Origin: a virus
Virus record (IMG/VR): IMGVR_UViG_3300031974_002899
Coordinates: 1 to 20,381 of that record
DNA: 20,381 nucleotides
Direction: 5' to 3' (one strand)
Every line of letters begins with the position of its first letter. Position 1 is the stretch's first letter. The notes beneath the pieces were generated by a model. That model had not been told where the DNA came from. It saw only the letters and a list, made by a program, of their open reading frames with translations, and made no database searches. The position numbers were made by a program, and so were the translations under genes. Positions 1-6,543 of this stretch are shown here, in pieces.

Positions 1-175
1 TCATAGTGCTGCCAGCACAGCCGCTACATGCACCGCCTAGCTCTAGCAAAAGTCTACCATCATTGAATTCTAAAAATTCAATATTGCCTCCGTGGCCAGC
101 AACTGCCGGCTTGACTTTTTCTTCAATAAGAAGTTTTATCTCTGCTACAATATCGTCGTGGTTACGTTCAGTCAT
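1..175 (-). CDS. NifU C-terminal-domain (Nfu-type) Fe-S cluster scaffold/carrier, partial
   Basis: Fifty-eight codons are visible from the ATG at 175 before the gene leaves the window. The visible part reads like a stand-alone NifU C-terminal (Nfu) domain: a helical start, then VKPAVAGHGGNIEF (residues 21-34) and GGACSGCAGSTM (47-58) with the CxxC pair C50 and C53. In the Nfu family these cysteines, paired across a dimer, hold a [4Fe-4S] cluster for transfer to apo-enzymes in the cytoplasm. The protein begins directly with this domain, with no IscU-like or A-type N-terminal domain. A near-consensus sigma-70 promoter (182-209) lies immediately upstream, so it may be an early gene. The -10 box ends 6 nt before the ATG, which predicts a leaderless or nearly leaderless mRNA. 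The remaining C-terminus lies outside the window. The family call is strong; the client enzyme is unknown. Confidence 0.88.
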   Translation of the reverse strand, partial: MTERNHDDIVAEIKLLIEEKVKPAVAGHGGNIEFLEFNDGRLLLELGGACSGCAGSTM

Positions 176-181
176 AATTCT

Positions 182-209
182 ATTATACGGTAAAATAATT
201 AAAAGTCAA
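182..209 (-). promoter_or_regulatory. Sigma-70-type promoter for the Nfu gene
   Basis: On the minus strand TTGACT (209-204) and TATAAT (187-182) are separated by 16 bp. Only one base of the two hexamers differs from the TTGACA/TATAAT consensus. The start codon at 175 lies 6 nt downstream of the -10 box, at the expected transcription start. Confidence 0.7.
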
Positions 210-215
210 CTAAAA

Positions 216-605
216 TTAGTCTTCTAGTTGTTTAGCTGCTGCTTGTGCTGCTGCTGGATCATCTTTTGCATCATAATCCTGCATGCGCTTTTCTTGATCA
301 GCAGGCAAAGTCATTTGCTGATCTGTTTTCAATTCTATTCCGTCCTTATCAAATTGTTTAACAATTTTTTGAATTCGGTTGTCTTGATCGTATGCGTTGT
401 TAAATGTATCAAAAGTAAACTGTTGCGCTCCTGCATTTGTCATTAAACGATTTAAATCTAAATTTATCACATTAGGCTTAGGATTTTTAATTCCATCAAA
501 GTGAAGATACACAGGTTTTTCATCAGCATCGGCGTTGCCTTGCACAGTCACAAGAATTTGATAGAGTAGATCTGTATTTTCTCGCAGAATTTCTGCAAAG
601 CGCAT
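216..605 (-). CDS. Hypothetical protein with capsid-targeting-like N-terminus
   Basis: A 129-residue soluble protein that I do not recognise. It starts MRFAEILRENTD, which fits the recurring tag of this window (basic residue 2, E5, hydrophobic pair, E9) and contains LRE followed by N, matching the [LI]xE cut rule of T4 prohead protease gp21. The middle (residues 30-75) looks like a mixed alpha/beta fold; the C-terminus is charged and ends in an Ala/Gln-rich helix. The start is one nucleotide past the stop of the 253-residue gene upstream, so the two are probably co-transcribed from the late-type promoter at 1393-1400. By inference it is an internal head or core protein, but no catalytic motif is visible. 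Confidence 0.75.
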   Translation of the reverse strand: MRFAEILRENTDLLYQILVTVQGNADADEKPVYLHFDGIKNPKPNVINLDLNRLMTNAGAQQFTFDTFNNAYDQDNRIQKIVKQFDKDGIELKTDQQMTLPADQEKRMQDYDAKDDPAAAQAAAKQLED

Positions 606-606
606 T

Positions 607-1368
607 TTAATAACTTTTCTTTTTACGAGTAGTTTTCTTCTTCTTTTTGCCGTAGCCTTCGCTCATTATAGTGCCAAGTCTACGTGAAAGATCAACTGAT
701 TCTCTACGTGTGCGGTCTGCTGGCTCATCCCCGCCGGCTGCGGCAGCAGCAGCACCAAACTCATCGTCTGTAGGTATATCTTCTTCACCTGGGCCTTCTA
801 TGTCAGCACCCATGTCCATATCAGGTGCGCCCATTGGCTCTACTGGGCCGCCTTCGCCTGTAAGTATACCAACACTTGCAACTAGCTGTTCTCTAGATTG
901 TTCCATTGCAGCATATAAACTTTCTAGTGCAGGTTTTACAACGTCTTGGTATTGTTGTGCTGTGTCGGCTCCCATTTCATCACGGATGTCGTCAGCTAGT
1001 TCTAACATTGCTTTGCTTTGTGCTTCTGCTGTATCTTCCATCCAGTTAGTAACTTTGTTTACCATGTCTCTAGATGCCATTACTATACCAGCTCTGTCTT
1101 CAGCGCCTTCTATTAAAGCTTTGCGATCTCTTATCTCAGCTTCGAGTATTTCTAAAAACAGTTGATTCTTTTGATATACATCTGACTGTGTATAATCAAA
1201 ATTATTTCCTTCTACAAGTTTACTTACTTTTTCTTGTAGAGTAGACTGCATTGCTAGTAGTTGATTCAAAGAATACTCGTCTAACTCAACATCAATATTA
1301 AATCTTTCAACAAGATTGTCTTTTAAATTTGTTAAAGTTGGCTTTTTATTCATATCTTTTATATTCAT
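607..1368 (-). CDS. Hypothetical acidic virion/core-type protein with Lys-rich tail
   Basis: A 253-residue protein of unknown family. The first 170 residues are highly helical and probably coiled coil. A Gly/Ala/Asp/Glu/Pro-rich acidic linker covers about 175-215, including a run of alanines. The C-terminus (about 240-253) is a cluster of lysines and arginines that could contact DNA. This build (helical, very acidic, basic end) is reminiscent of prohead core or scaffold proteins, but I cannot assign it to T4 gp22, gp67 or gp68. Methionines at residues 1 and 6 are both possible starts; the first is preceded by a GGAAG ribosome site and by a late-type box at 1393-1400. It lies directly upstream of the 129-residue gene. 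Confidence 0.75.
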   Translation of the reverse strand: MNIKDMNKKPTLTNLKDNLVERFNIDVELDEYSLNQLLAMQSTLQEKVSKLVEGNNFDYTQSDVYQKNQLFLEILEAEIRDRKALIEGAEDRAGIVMASRDMVNKVTNWMEDTAEAQSKAMLELADDIRDEMGADTAQQYQDVVKPALESLYAAMEQSREQLVASVGILTGEGGPVEPMGAPDMDMGADIEGPGEEDIPTDDEFGAAAAAAGGDEPADRTRRESVDLSRRLGTIMSEGYGKKKKKTTRKKKSY

Positions 1369-1392
1369 GGTGCTGCTTCCAATTGTTTAGTA

Positions 1393-1400
1393 TATTTATC
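1393..1400 (-). promoter_or_regulatory. T4-type late promoter box GATAAATA
   Basis: The minus strand reads GATAAATA followed by TACTAAAC, 24 nt upstream of the ATG at 1368. It matches the T4 late consensus TATAAATA at the last seven positions except the first base of the octamer. It overlaps the stop codon of the upstream 135-residue gene. Confidence 0.55.
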
Positions 1401-1806
1401 AATTTCTATGTAAAATATCTAACAGTTCAGATACTGCATTATCAATTTTTGCAGTACTTACATCTATTCTTACATCAAGCACAGATTGTGCTAGTGGATC
1501 TTTTGATTTCTTGCTTGCGTTTTTATAAAACAAGCAGTCATTAAAATTCTTATGTATAATATTATCTAATTTTTTTATTTGGAAAAGTTTGTCCTCGTGA
1601 GTATTAGATAATTTTGCTAAAGTAATTGCTGCTACTTTTGAAAATGTCTCAGCTACAAATTTTTTGTTGTAAAAAGTTTTATACCCATATTTGACTTTTC
1701 TTACGCAAGAACGCCCTATGTAGATGTTATTCCCTTTTTGATAAGGAATGTTTGAAACATCTACGCTATTCAGGAGCTCTTTTAAATGGGGTATGACAGT
1801 ATTCAT
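1399..1806 (-). CDS. Hypothetical protein
   Basis: A 135-residue protein, rich in Lys, Asn and Ile, with no motif I can name. It looks alpha-helical with a basic central region (residues 25-50, including a KVKYGYKTFYNKKF stretch). Its start overlaps the end of the upstream 77-residue gene by 41 nt in a different frame, an unusually long overlap here, with only a weak GGTAAAG ribosome site. No second in-frame methionine is available near the start, so the overlap is probably real. It lacks the recurring N-terminal tag. Confidence 0.6.
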   Translation of the reverse strand: MNTVIPHLKELLNSVDVSNIPYQKGNNIYIGRSCVRKVKYGYKTFYNKKFVAETFSKVAAITLAKLSNTHEDKLFQIKKLDNIIHKNFNDCLFYKNASKKSKDPLAQSVLDVRIDVSTAKIDNAVSELLDILHRN

Positions 1807-1999
1807 TTCGCTTTACCAGTATATGTCCGTCTTCTTTTATTTTATTTACTAGATTTTTACGTTCTAGAGTTTTAAATATGACTTCTTCACGTTCTGTCAA
1901 ACTGTCAATAGGAACTGGCAATCCGAGTTTATTCAATAGATCTTGTTCTTCGTTTGATCGTTGAATCTCGTAACTAAGGATTAGTTCATTGATCTTCAT
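1766..1999 (-). CDS. Small hypothetical protein with N-terminal tag
   Basis: A 77-residue protein beginning MKINELILSYE, a variant of the recurring [KR]xx[ED] tag in which the glutamate comes at position 11. Residues 35-65 form two predicted helices followed by a short beta-like segment (GHILVKRN), which could be a small winged-helix-like fold, but this is too short to call. The ATG overlaps the stop of the upstream gene in an ATGA junction, so translation is coupled. Function unknown. Confidence 0.6.
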   Translation of the reverse strand: MKINELILSYEIQRSNEEQDLLNKLGLPVPIDSLTEREEVIFKTLERKNLVNKIKEDGHILVKRNEYCHTPFKRAPE

Positions 2000-2298
2000 G
2001 TGGCTACGCCTGTGGTTGGTGTAGTAGCAGTAGGCATAGTTTGTGCTGTCGGCGCAGTGGTAGGTGTTGTTTGTGCCGGCTGAGCAGCTCTTTGATTTTG
2101 TGCTGCTATCACTGCCTGTGCAGCAGCTCTTTCTTTGCGTTGCAGTTCTGGCAATTCTTCTGTTTGTGCTTTACGTATTTCATCACGCTTGACTCGCACT
2201 GCCTCCCTCGCCTGCTGCAAAGCTGTGTTTGCTGCTAGTACAGGGTCTTGCTCTTGTAGCACATCTTCTTGCTCTTTTAATAGATCTATAACTTTCAT
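1996..2298 (-). CDS. Hypothetical coiled-coil protein with Pro/Thr/Ala-rich tail
   Basis: A 100-residue protein. It starts MKVIDLLKEQED, a clear copy of the tag with an LKE cut site at residues 7-9. Residues 10-68 form a charged helix, probably a coiled coil, and the last 30 residues are a low-complexity Thr/Pro/Ala/Gln segment, likely disordered. Its first 20 nucleotides are almost identical (19 of 20) to those of the ligase-like gene at 5803. It is coupled by ATGA junctions on both sides. By inference it is packaged in or on the capsid; there is no enzymatic motif. Confidence 0.65.
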   Translation of the reverse strand: MKVIDLLKEQEDVLQEQDPVLAANTALQQAREAVRVKRDEIRKAQTEELPELQRKERAAAQAVIAAQNQRAAQPAQTTPTTAPTAQTMPTATTPTTGVAT

Positions 2299-2552
2299 CT
2301 TCTTTTATTCAACCCTTGTGCTAATCTTTTACTTGCTGGATTAATGCGTTTTGTGCGCTTTGCTCGTCTTGCCATTACCTTGCCTAGTCTTGCTCTAGTA
2401 ACTTTCATTCGTGCACTTCGTGCTACGTTAGGAGCAGCATGGCATGCTGTGGGAGAAGAAACAATGCGTCCGTGTCGCTTTCCGCCACTACATCTATATT
2501 TACGTACTAAAGTTTGACCTTTTCGTCCCCAAATTTGTTTTGCTTCTTGCAT
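2295..2552 (-). CDS. Small, highly basic protein, likely virion/DNA-associated
   Basis: An 85-residue protein extremely rich in Arg and Lys. It contains a compact block VRKYRCSGGKRHGRIVSS (16-33) followed by PTACHAAP. From memory, marine T4-like phages carry small proteins with a similar arrangement (a KYRC-x-GxxxGRxVSxPxxC pattern), usually listed as hypothetical. The C-terminal half is a basic helix suited to nucleic acid contact. The two cysteines (C21, C37) could pair or bind metal. The start has an AGGA ribosome site made from the stop region of the upstream membrane protein. An internal, DNA-bound head protein is the most natural reading, but this is inference. Confidence 0.65.
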   Translation of the reverse strand: MQEAKQIWGRKGQTLVRKYRCSGGKRHGRIVSSPTACHAAPNVARSARMKVTRARLGKVMARRAKRTKRINPASKRLAQGLNKRR

Positions 2553-2556
2553 TTGC

Positions 2557-2811
2557 TTATCCTAACTGAAATATTAGCACAACGATAGTAGATAATAATC
2601 CTGCCATTATAGTGCCAGAGGCTGTAATAATAGTGCCGATCACAGTTTTGTTATTACGCTGAATAACTTCATTTTGTGATTGAATTAATTCATGCACTTT
2701 TGTTACGCTCTCCTCTACCTGCTCTAGTCTACTTTCTAAAAACTCGTAACGTTGAGCACACAAATCCACATGCGCTTCTAAATTTTCTTTTTCTAAACTT
2801 GTAGTGCTCAT
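2557..2811 (-). CDS. Small coiled-coil protein with C-terminal membrane anchor
   Basis: An 84-residue protein: residues 5-55 form an amphipathic, probably coiled-coil helix, and residues 57-82 (VIGTIITASGT then GLLSTIVVLIF) form one hydrophobic membrane segment, leaving the helix most likely in the cytoplasm. A single C-terminal membrane helix after a coiled coil is seen in some phage holin-like or haemolysin XhlA-type proteins, so a lysis role is possible, but no endolysin is adjacent and the family is unknown. It has an AGGAA ribosome site and its own late-type box at 2832-2839, and it leads the small-gene operon 2811 to 1399. Confidence 0.7.
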   Translation of the reverse strand: MSTTSLEKENLEAHVDLCAQRYEFLESRLEQVEESVTKVHELIQSQNEVIQRNNKTVIGTIITASGTIMAGLLSTIVVLIFQLG

Positions 2812-2831
2812 TGATATTCCTAATGATAATA

Positions 2832-2839
2832 TATTTATG
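2832..2839 (-). promoter_or_regulatory. T4-type late promoter box CATAAATA
   Basis: The minus strand reads CATAAATATATTATC 20 nt upstream of the ATG at 2811, leaving room for a short leader with AGGAA. It overlaps the stop codon region of the gene ending at 2835. Confidence 0.55.
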
Positions 2840-3218
2840 CTACACTTAGAAAAAGAATATTCTGTAGTTCATTGTCTTGGGTGTAAAAGCAAGGAATAGC
2901 AAATTCCACAGTTTCGTCTAGATCTATTAAAAAAGGCACTAGATCAAAGTCATTAATTAACATGTCTAGTGTAATAGAATCAGGTATGTTAGGCTCAAAT
3001 TCAATTACCCAAACTTTCTGTGTTCCTTTGTATCTAGATCCAAATTGCGTATCACAATCTTCATCTTTTATAAAAAAATTAATGTTTTCAGGATTGGCTC
3101 TAAGTCCAATAGTTTGAATTACTGTGTCGCAGTTATCTTGTTGAAATGATTCTTTATTATGTCGTCGACGGATACCTGTTTCAGTAATGTCAACAAGTGT
3201 TTTAACTTGAAAGCGCAT
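2835..3218 (-). CDS. Conserved-looking hypothetical phage protein
   Basis: A 127-residue protein if the ATG at 3218 is used; a TTG three bases earlier is also in frame but less likely. It begins MRFQVKTLVDITETGIRRR. Residues 35-55 carry NPENINFFIKDEDC and residues 60-80 carry KGTQKVWVIEFEP, giving an alternating alpha/beta look. It has three cysteines (D-C type positions near 30, 55 and 110) but no spaced metal motif. I have an impression of similar sequences in marine myoviruses, without a function. No ribosome binding site is visible; a late-type box ends 4 nt before the ATG. The terminator at 3235-3268 separates it from the gene upstream. Confidence 0.7.
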   Translation of the reverse strand: MRFQVKTLVDITETGIRRRHNKESFQQDNCDTVIQTIGLRANPENINFFIKDEDCDTQFGSRYKGTQKVWVIEFEPNIPDSITLDMLINDFDLVPFLIDLDETVEFAIPCFYTQDNELQNILFLSVA

Positions 3219-3222
3219 CAAC

Positions 3223-3230
3223 TATTTAAG
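3223..3230 (-). promoter_or_regulatory. Late-type promoter box CTTAAATA abutting a start codon
   Basis: The minus strand reads CTTAAATA then GTTG then ATG (3218). With the start site 5-7 nt past the box, the transcript would begin at or inside the start codon, that is, leaderless. It is a weaker match to TATAAATA than the other boxes. Confidence 0.4.
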
Positions 3231-3234
3231 TCAT

Positions 3235-3268
3235 AAAAAAAGCGCCACTGTAAAAGTGACGCTTTTTT
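3235..3268. terminator. Bidirectional Rho-independent terminator
   Basis: A stem of 3242-3249 with 3255-3262 (GCGCCACT against AGTGACGC, one C-A mismatch in the plus-strand reading, 5-nt loop) is flanked by seven A on the left and six T on the right, so it works on either strand. On the minus strand it ends the transcript of the small structural-type gene at 3289-3645. Confidence 0.85.
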
Positions 3269-3288
3269 ATTCAACACAAATAAGCTTA

Positions 3289-3645
3289 TTATGCTACAGT
3301 GATGCTTGTTCCTAGTGTACAAGCTGTGTCTGTACCACAACCATCTAGCGCACCAACTCGTGCAGCAATAGAAGCTGCGTCTGAGTGGCTTGCATCCATA
3401 ATTAGGTGTACAACACCAGTACCAGCGTTTGCACCAAACACTAGTAGTGGGTTAAGTTCTCTTAGAATAGTATCATATACAGAACCATAAGCAGCGTCTA
3501 CCGCACGTAGGTCAACTGCTGTGTTGTCGCCGTTAGATGTAGAACGAACAGTTAGCAGGAAGCTTTGTACCTGGTTTGTTGAAATCAGTGAGTTTACCGC
3601 ATGGGTACCACCGTTAGCTGGGGTTACGTCAAATGTTACAGCCAT
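3289..3645 (-). CDS. Small virion structural-type protein in its own transcription unit
   Basis: A 118-residue protein rich in Thr, Ala, Ser, Gly and Val, with few charged residues, typical of beta-rich virion proteins. It starts MAVTFDVTPANGGTHAV and ends with two cysteines six residues apart (CGTDTAC, about 104-110). The ribosome site is strong (AGGAG, 8-9 nt spacing). It has a private late-type promoter (3693-3700), a stem-loop at the predicted transcript 5' end (3667-3685) and a strong terminator just downstream (3235-3268). That monocistronic design points to high late expression, as for a major head, decoration or tail-tube-like protein; I cannot say which. It lacks the recurring N-terminal tag. 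Confidence 0.75.
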   Translation of the reverse strand: MAVTFDVTPANGGTHAVNSLISTNQVQSFLLTVRSTSNGDNTAVDLRAVDAAYGSVYDTILRELNPLLVFGANAGTGVVHLIMDASHSDAASIAARVGALDGCGTDTACTLGTSITVA

Positions 3646-3666
3646 TTTTTATCTCCTAAAATGTTT

Positions 3667-3700
3667 CAAGACCGGAATGATCTTGTTAATAGTATTTAGC
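3667..3700 (-). promoter_or_regulatory. Late-type promoter box GCTAAATA plus 5'-terminal stem-loop
   Basis: The minus strand reads GCTAAATA (3700-3693) then CTATTAAC. The predicted start is near 3687. Immediately after it, CAAGA (3685-3681) can pair with TCTTG (3671-3667) across a 9-nt loop. Stem-loops at the extreme 5' end are known to protect bacterial and phage mRNAs, so this may stabilise the transcript of the structural-type gene at 3645. Confidence 0.5.
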
Positions 3701-3731
3701 AAGATAATAAAAAAAACTGGTTTTGCCTAAT

Positions 3732-4613
3732 TTATTTGTTAGATTTTTTAATTCTACTGTGTAGCACTTTAAGCTGCTGTATAGCTGTTGGTCCTGCTTG
3801 AATAAAGTCATGAATCATCTTAATGATAGGCAAATAACTTTGTATATAATTCAGTGGAGAATTAGTGTTTTTGAACGAACGTTCAACAAATTTGTGTGCT
3901 AATACCATGTTGTCGCTGCCCACAAGCATTCTGTAGTATGCCATATCTTTAGTAGATCCTGCATCAAAGTCAGCTTGGCTTATTTCAATTTCTGTATCTC
4001 TTACAGAACTTACTTCTAAGCGATTTTTGCCTACCCAGCGAGAAAAGTCATCTATAATATCACTAGAGCGTAGTTTTGCTCGAGCAGCAAACAAAAGTTT
4101 GGTTACTACTTCTTTACGCTGTTGCACAGAAATTTTTGTATAGTTTGCGAGTAATCTACGTATAAAACTATAATCTGATATCTGTGCTGCAAGACTTTTT
4201 TGTAGTTCATAAAATAAACTGTATGAATTTATTTTAGAATCTCTTGGATTATTTTTAATTTGTGTTAGATGTCCAGCAAGTGTTGCGATAGGTAAATGTG
4301 TATTACGTCTAACTTTTTTAGCTGCGCCTGGATCTTTCAACTTATCCATTGCTGCGTTATCGCCAGTTACAAAATATATGAAATTGTAAAGGTCAGTATT
4401 TGCAATTTTAAACATTTTATAACCGTTGTAGTCTAAAGTTTTATCTAGATACCTATTAAGAAAATTATCATTTTCATTATCGTATCGCATTACTTCAATA
4501 ATACATACAGTCAAAAATAATTTTTCACAGCAGTCGGAATATGTAAGTGATTTTTGATCACTTTCATTTCTCACCATTCGTGCTTCGTGTATTTCTTTAA
4601 TGAACTCCATCAT
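3732..4613 (-). CDS. Hypothetical protein, last gene of the nucleotidyltransferase operon
   Basis: A 293-residue, mostly alpha-helical protein of unknown family. Two adjacent ATG codons (4613, 4610) can serve as start; from the second it begins MEFIKEIHEARM, very close to the T4 internal protein III start (MKTYQEFIAEAR), with a predicted cut IHE/A. The body has no catalytic motif I recognise. Tyr-rich segments such as TDLYNFIYFVTG (about 73-84) and a C-terminal basic helix are seen. The start overlaps the stop of the ligase-like gene (ATGA), so the products are made together and may work together. By inference it is packaged cargo or a partner of the upstream enzymes. Confidence 0.75.
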   Translation of the reverse strand: MMEFIKEIHEARMVRNESDQKSLTYSDCCEKLFLTVCIIEVMRYDNENDNFLNRYLDKTLDYNGYKMFKIANTDLYNFIYFVTGDNAAMDKLKDPGAAKKVRRNTHLPIATLAGHLTQIKNNPRDSKINSYSLFYELQKSLAAQISDYSFIRRLLANYTKISVQQRKEVVTKLLFAARAKLRSSDIIDDFSRWVGKNRLEVSSVRDTEIEISQADFDAGSTKDMAYYRMLVGSDNMVLAHKFVERSFKNTNSPLNYIQSYLPIIKMIHDFIQAGPTAIQQLKVLHSRIKKSNK

Positions 4614-5803
4614 TTTATGCCGCTCAGCTTTTGGATTTGATTTAGTTCAATGCTCTTTGCTTCTCTTTGCACTTGCCTATTAGCAGCAGTGAAACCCGAT
4701 CTATCAACTAATTTTATAGCACCTTGACTATGATCTAACACATATCCTTCGCCGCCTGAAGCATCACCAATTGTCGCTTTAATAGCTGTATTATGTGAGT
4801 CAAACTGCTTTATTATATCATTTTTAATTTGCATAATTTGATCTACAATTTTCCACATACCACTAAACGCACTTTGATGCTCAGTAATATACTGTTGAAT
4901 ACGCTGCTGTTTAGCAGGTGATACTTTGCTAGTGCCTAGCCAATTTACAAAATCAGATCCTAGATTTGTAAGACCGCTGTCTACTTTTCTATTAAGATAG
5001 GTATAGAAAATCATAGGCAGGTCTTTCATCTTTAATCTTGTTAAACGTTCGGTATTCAACATATCGTCAATTTGTGCACCATATTGTGTAATACCACTAT
5101 TTGCATCATTTACATGACTGTCGTTGACATTAGGTGCACGTTCAACAGTTACAGGAGGAAAATACAGTACTTCACCTGTATTCATTTGATTGAGTATACT
5201 TTGCGGTACAGCAGAATCTTTACCGTCAGGAGTCATAAACCTGTGCACCACTACTCCACTTTTACTAGCTGCTATGTTTTTTCCTATTTCACTAGATGCA
5301 TCAATAGAGTAGGTAACAATATTAGGCGTGAATACAAAGTTACCATTTTGTTGAGGTGGAGTATCAAAATACAGTAGGTCGCCTTTTAAATATCCTATTA
5401 CATGCTGAGGAAAACTTTTTTCATAAAGGTCGTAAAGAGCAGACATCTTACCTGCAAATATTTTTTGTGCTTCTGGATTATTTGGGTTACGTCTACTAAA
5501 CATTGCATTTACTGCGGCAGCGCTTGTGGGCTTACCGTCATAACCTTTAGCTGCAAAGCCACTTTTATCTGTTAAAACAAAATCACCGTTTTCATTGCGT
5601 CCAAAAATTATAGCCGGCGATCCGTCCCACTTGATAGTAACATCTTTGTGCCTGCCTTGTTCTAAACCTTTAAGCGCATCAACTGCACGAAGTGCACCTT
5701 TAGACCCTTCCCAAAAAATTAAATCTTCTGCGTGTTGTATACGTGCTTCTGCACCTTCATTCAAGGTAAACTTAACATCTTCAAATAGTTCTATAACTTT
5801 CAT
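4610..5803 (-). CDS. Ligase-like covalent nucleotidyltransferase, probably virion-packaged
   Basis: A 397-residue protein. Residues 22-70 read QHAEDLIFWEGSKGALRA, then IKWDGSPAIIFGR, in which K58-W59-D60-G61 matches motif I (KxDG) of ATP-dependent DNA/RNA ligases and capping enzymes, where the lysine takes the AMP or GMP. GYLKGDLLYF (137-146) suits motif III, EGYVL (352-356) motif IV and AIKLVD (362-367) motif V. The order and spacing fit a nucleotidyltransferase core with a large insert (about 190-345). From memory it resembles the phage family called DUF6267. The N-terminus MKVIELFED is a tag copy, and a second [LI]xE site (LNE/G, 14-17) follows. The gene overlaps the NTase stop by 1 nt (TAATG). 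Substrate is unknown: polynucleotide end-joining or protein nucleotidylation are both open. Confidence 0.8.
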   Translation of the reverse strand: MKVIELFEDVKFTLNEGAEARIQHAEDLIFWEGSKGALRAVDALKGLEQGRHKDVTIKWDGSPAIIFGRNENGDFVLTDKSGFAAKGYDGKPTSAAAVNAMFSRRNPNNPEAQKIFAGKMSALYDLYEKSFPQHVIGYLKGDLLYFDTPPQQNGNFVFTPNIVTYSIDASSEIGKNIAASKSGVVVHRFMTPDGKDSAVPQSILNQMNTGEVLYFPPVTVERAPNVNDSHVNDANSGITQYGAQIDDMLNTERLTRLKMKDLPMIFYTYLNRKVDSGLTNLGSDFVNWLGTSKVSPAKQQRIQQYITEHQSAFSGMWKIVDQIMQIKNDIIKQFDSHNTAIKATIGDASGGEGYVLDHSQGAIKLVDRSGFTAANRQVQREAKSIELNQIQKLSGIK

Positions 5804-6543
5804 TAGATAGCTCCGGCTAGTTCACGCAAACGAGTTATATCTTTGCTTTCAGGTAATTGGATACCTTTTTTTGCAAAAGTTGCTTCTGCATCGGCTACTA
5901 ATTCTCTGTAATCTATACGGTTACGTAGTTTTGTAAGAATTGTTTCTACACTTTCTAAGTCATCTGCTTGTGCATTTGGACCAATTAGGTGTTGCGCAAT
6001 TTCTTGCGGATTTTTAGATATCACTTGATTAGACTCTCTATCAATCAAGCCGTTTTGAGAACTCCATTTCATTCCTTGCGCAGTAGCAATACTGCTCATC
6101 AGTATTTGCCTATCGGCTCCAGAATAAGCTGTACCTTCGTTAGAACCTGCCATACTCCATTTCATCCATTCTGGATCGCCAAACATCAAATCAGTTTGTA
6201 CATAGCCATTTGACTCATCACCAAGAATAGGTGTAAGAAAATGCACACTGATACCTGTCTTACGAATCCATGTTTTTGGATCTTTACCATTCTTTTTACA
6301 CCAAGCTGCTAATTTATTCACAAGTTCATCTTTTGAAACATCTTGCTGATTTACAGCCACATCTAAGTCTCCACTGGTTTCTTTACGTCCAGTAGATCCT
6401 AACATAAAATCTTCATGTGGTAAACCTGTAATTTGCTCTAGCCATTGTAAAGTAGGTAATACATCTGCTTTATTGATTCTCTGTGTTAATATTCTACCTT
6501 CAGGATCTTTGAATATGTTTCCGCCTTCATTAAGGATTTTCAT
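5803..6543 (-). CDS. Pol-beta superfamily nucleotidyltransferase
   Basis: A 246-residue protein with the minimal nucleotidyltransferase signature: L48-G49-S50, then GDLDVAV with D59 and D61, and a third acidic residue D118 in YVQTDLMFG, the three carboxylates that bind two metals in the Pol-beta fold. Members transfer a nucleotide to RNA ends (CCA-adding, poly(A)), to proteins or to small molecules; the substrate cannot be read here. The C-terminal third is helical. It starts MKILNEGGN, with a possible LNE/G cut. It overlaps the upstream 86-residue gene by 14 nt and the ligase-like gene by 1 nt, so these enzymes are made in step. No MNT/HEPN toxin-antitoxin partner is visible. Confidence 0.82.
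   Translation of the reverse strand: MKILNEGGNIFKDPEGRILTQRINKADVLPTLQWLEQITGLPHEDFMLGSTGRKETSGDLDVAVNQQDVSKDELVNKLAAWCKKNGKDPKTWIRKTGISVHFLTPILGDESNGYVQTDLMFGDPEWMKWSMAGSNEGTAYSGADRQILMSSIATAQGMKWSSQNGLIDRESNQVISKNPQEIAQHLIGPNAQADDLESVETILTKLRNRIDYRELVADAEATFAKKGIQLPESKDITRLRELAGAI

Noticed and set aside
671-1165. Open frame of 164 codons on the plus strand
   Set aside because: It lies entirely inside the 253-residue minus-strand gene, is Ser/Pro/Ala-rich as expected from the antisense of an acidic, Ala-rich protein, and has no ribosome site.
1766-1806. Programmed frameshift joining the 77- and 135-residue genes
   Set aside because: There is a 41-nt overlap, but I see no slippery heptamer followed by a stem in it, and the downstream gene has its own ATG.
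5803-6543. NTase as the antidote of an MNT/HEPN toxin-antitoxin pair
   Set aside because: The neighbouring proteins lack the HEPN Rx4-6H motif, and the protein is longer than typical MNT antitoxins.
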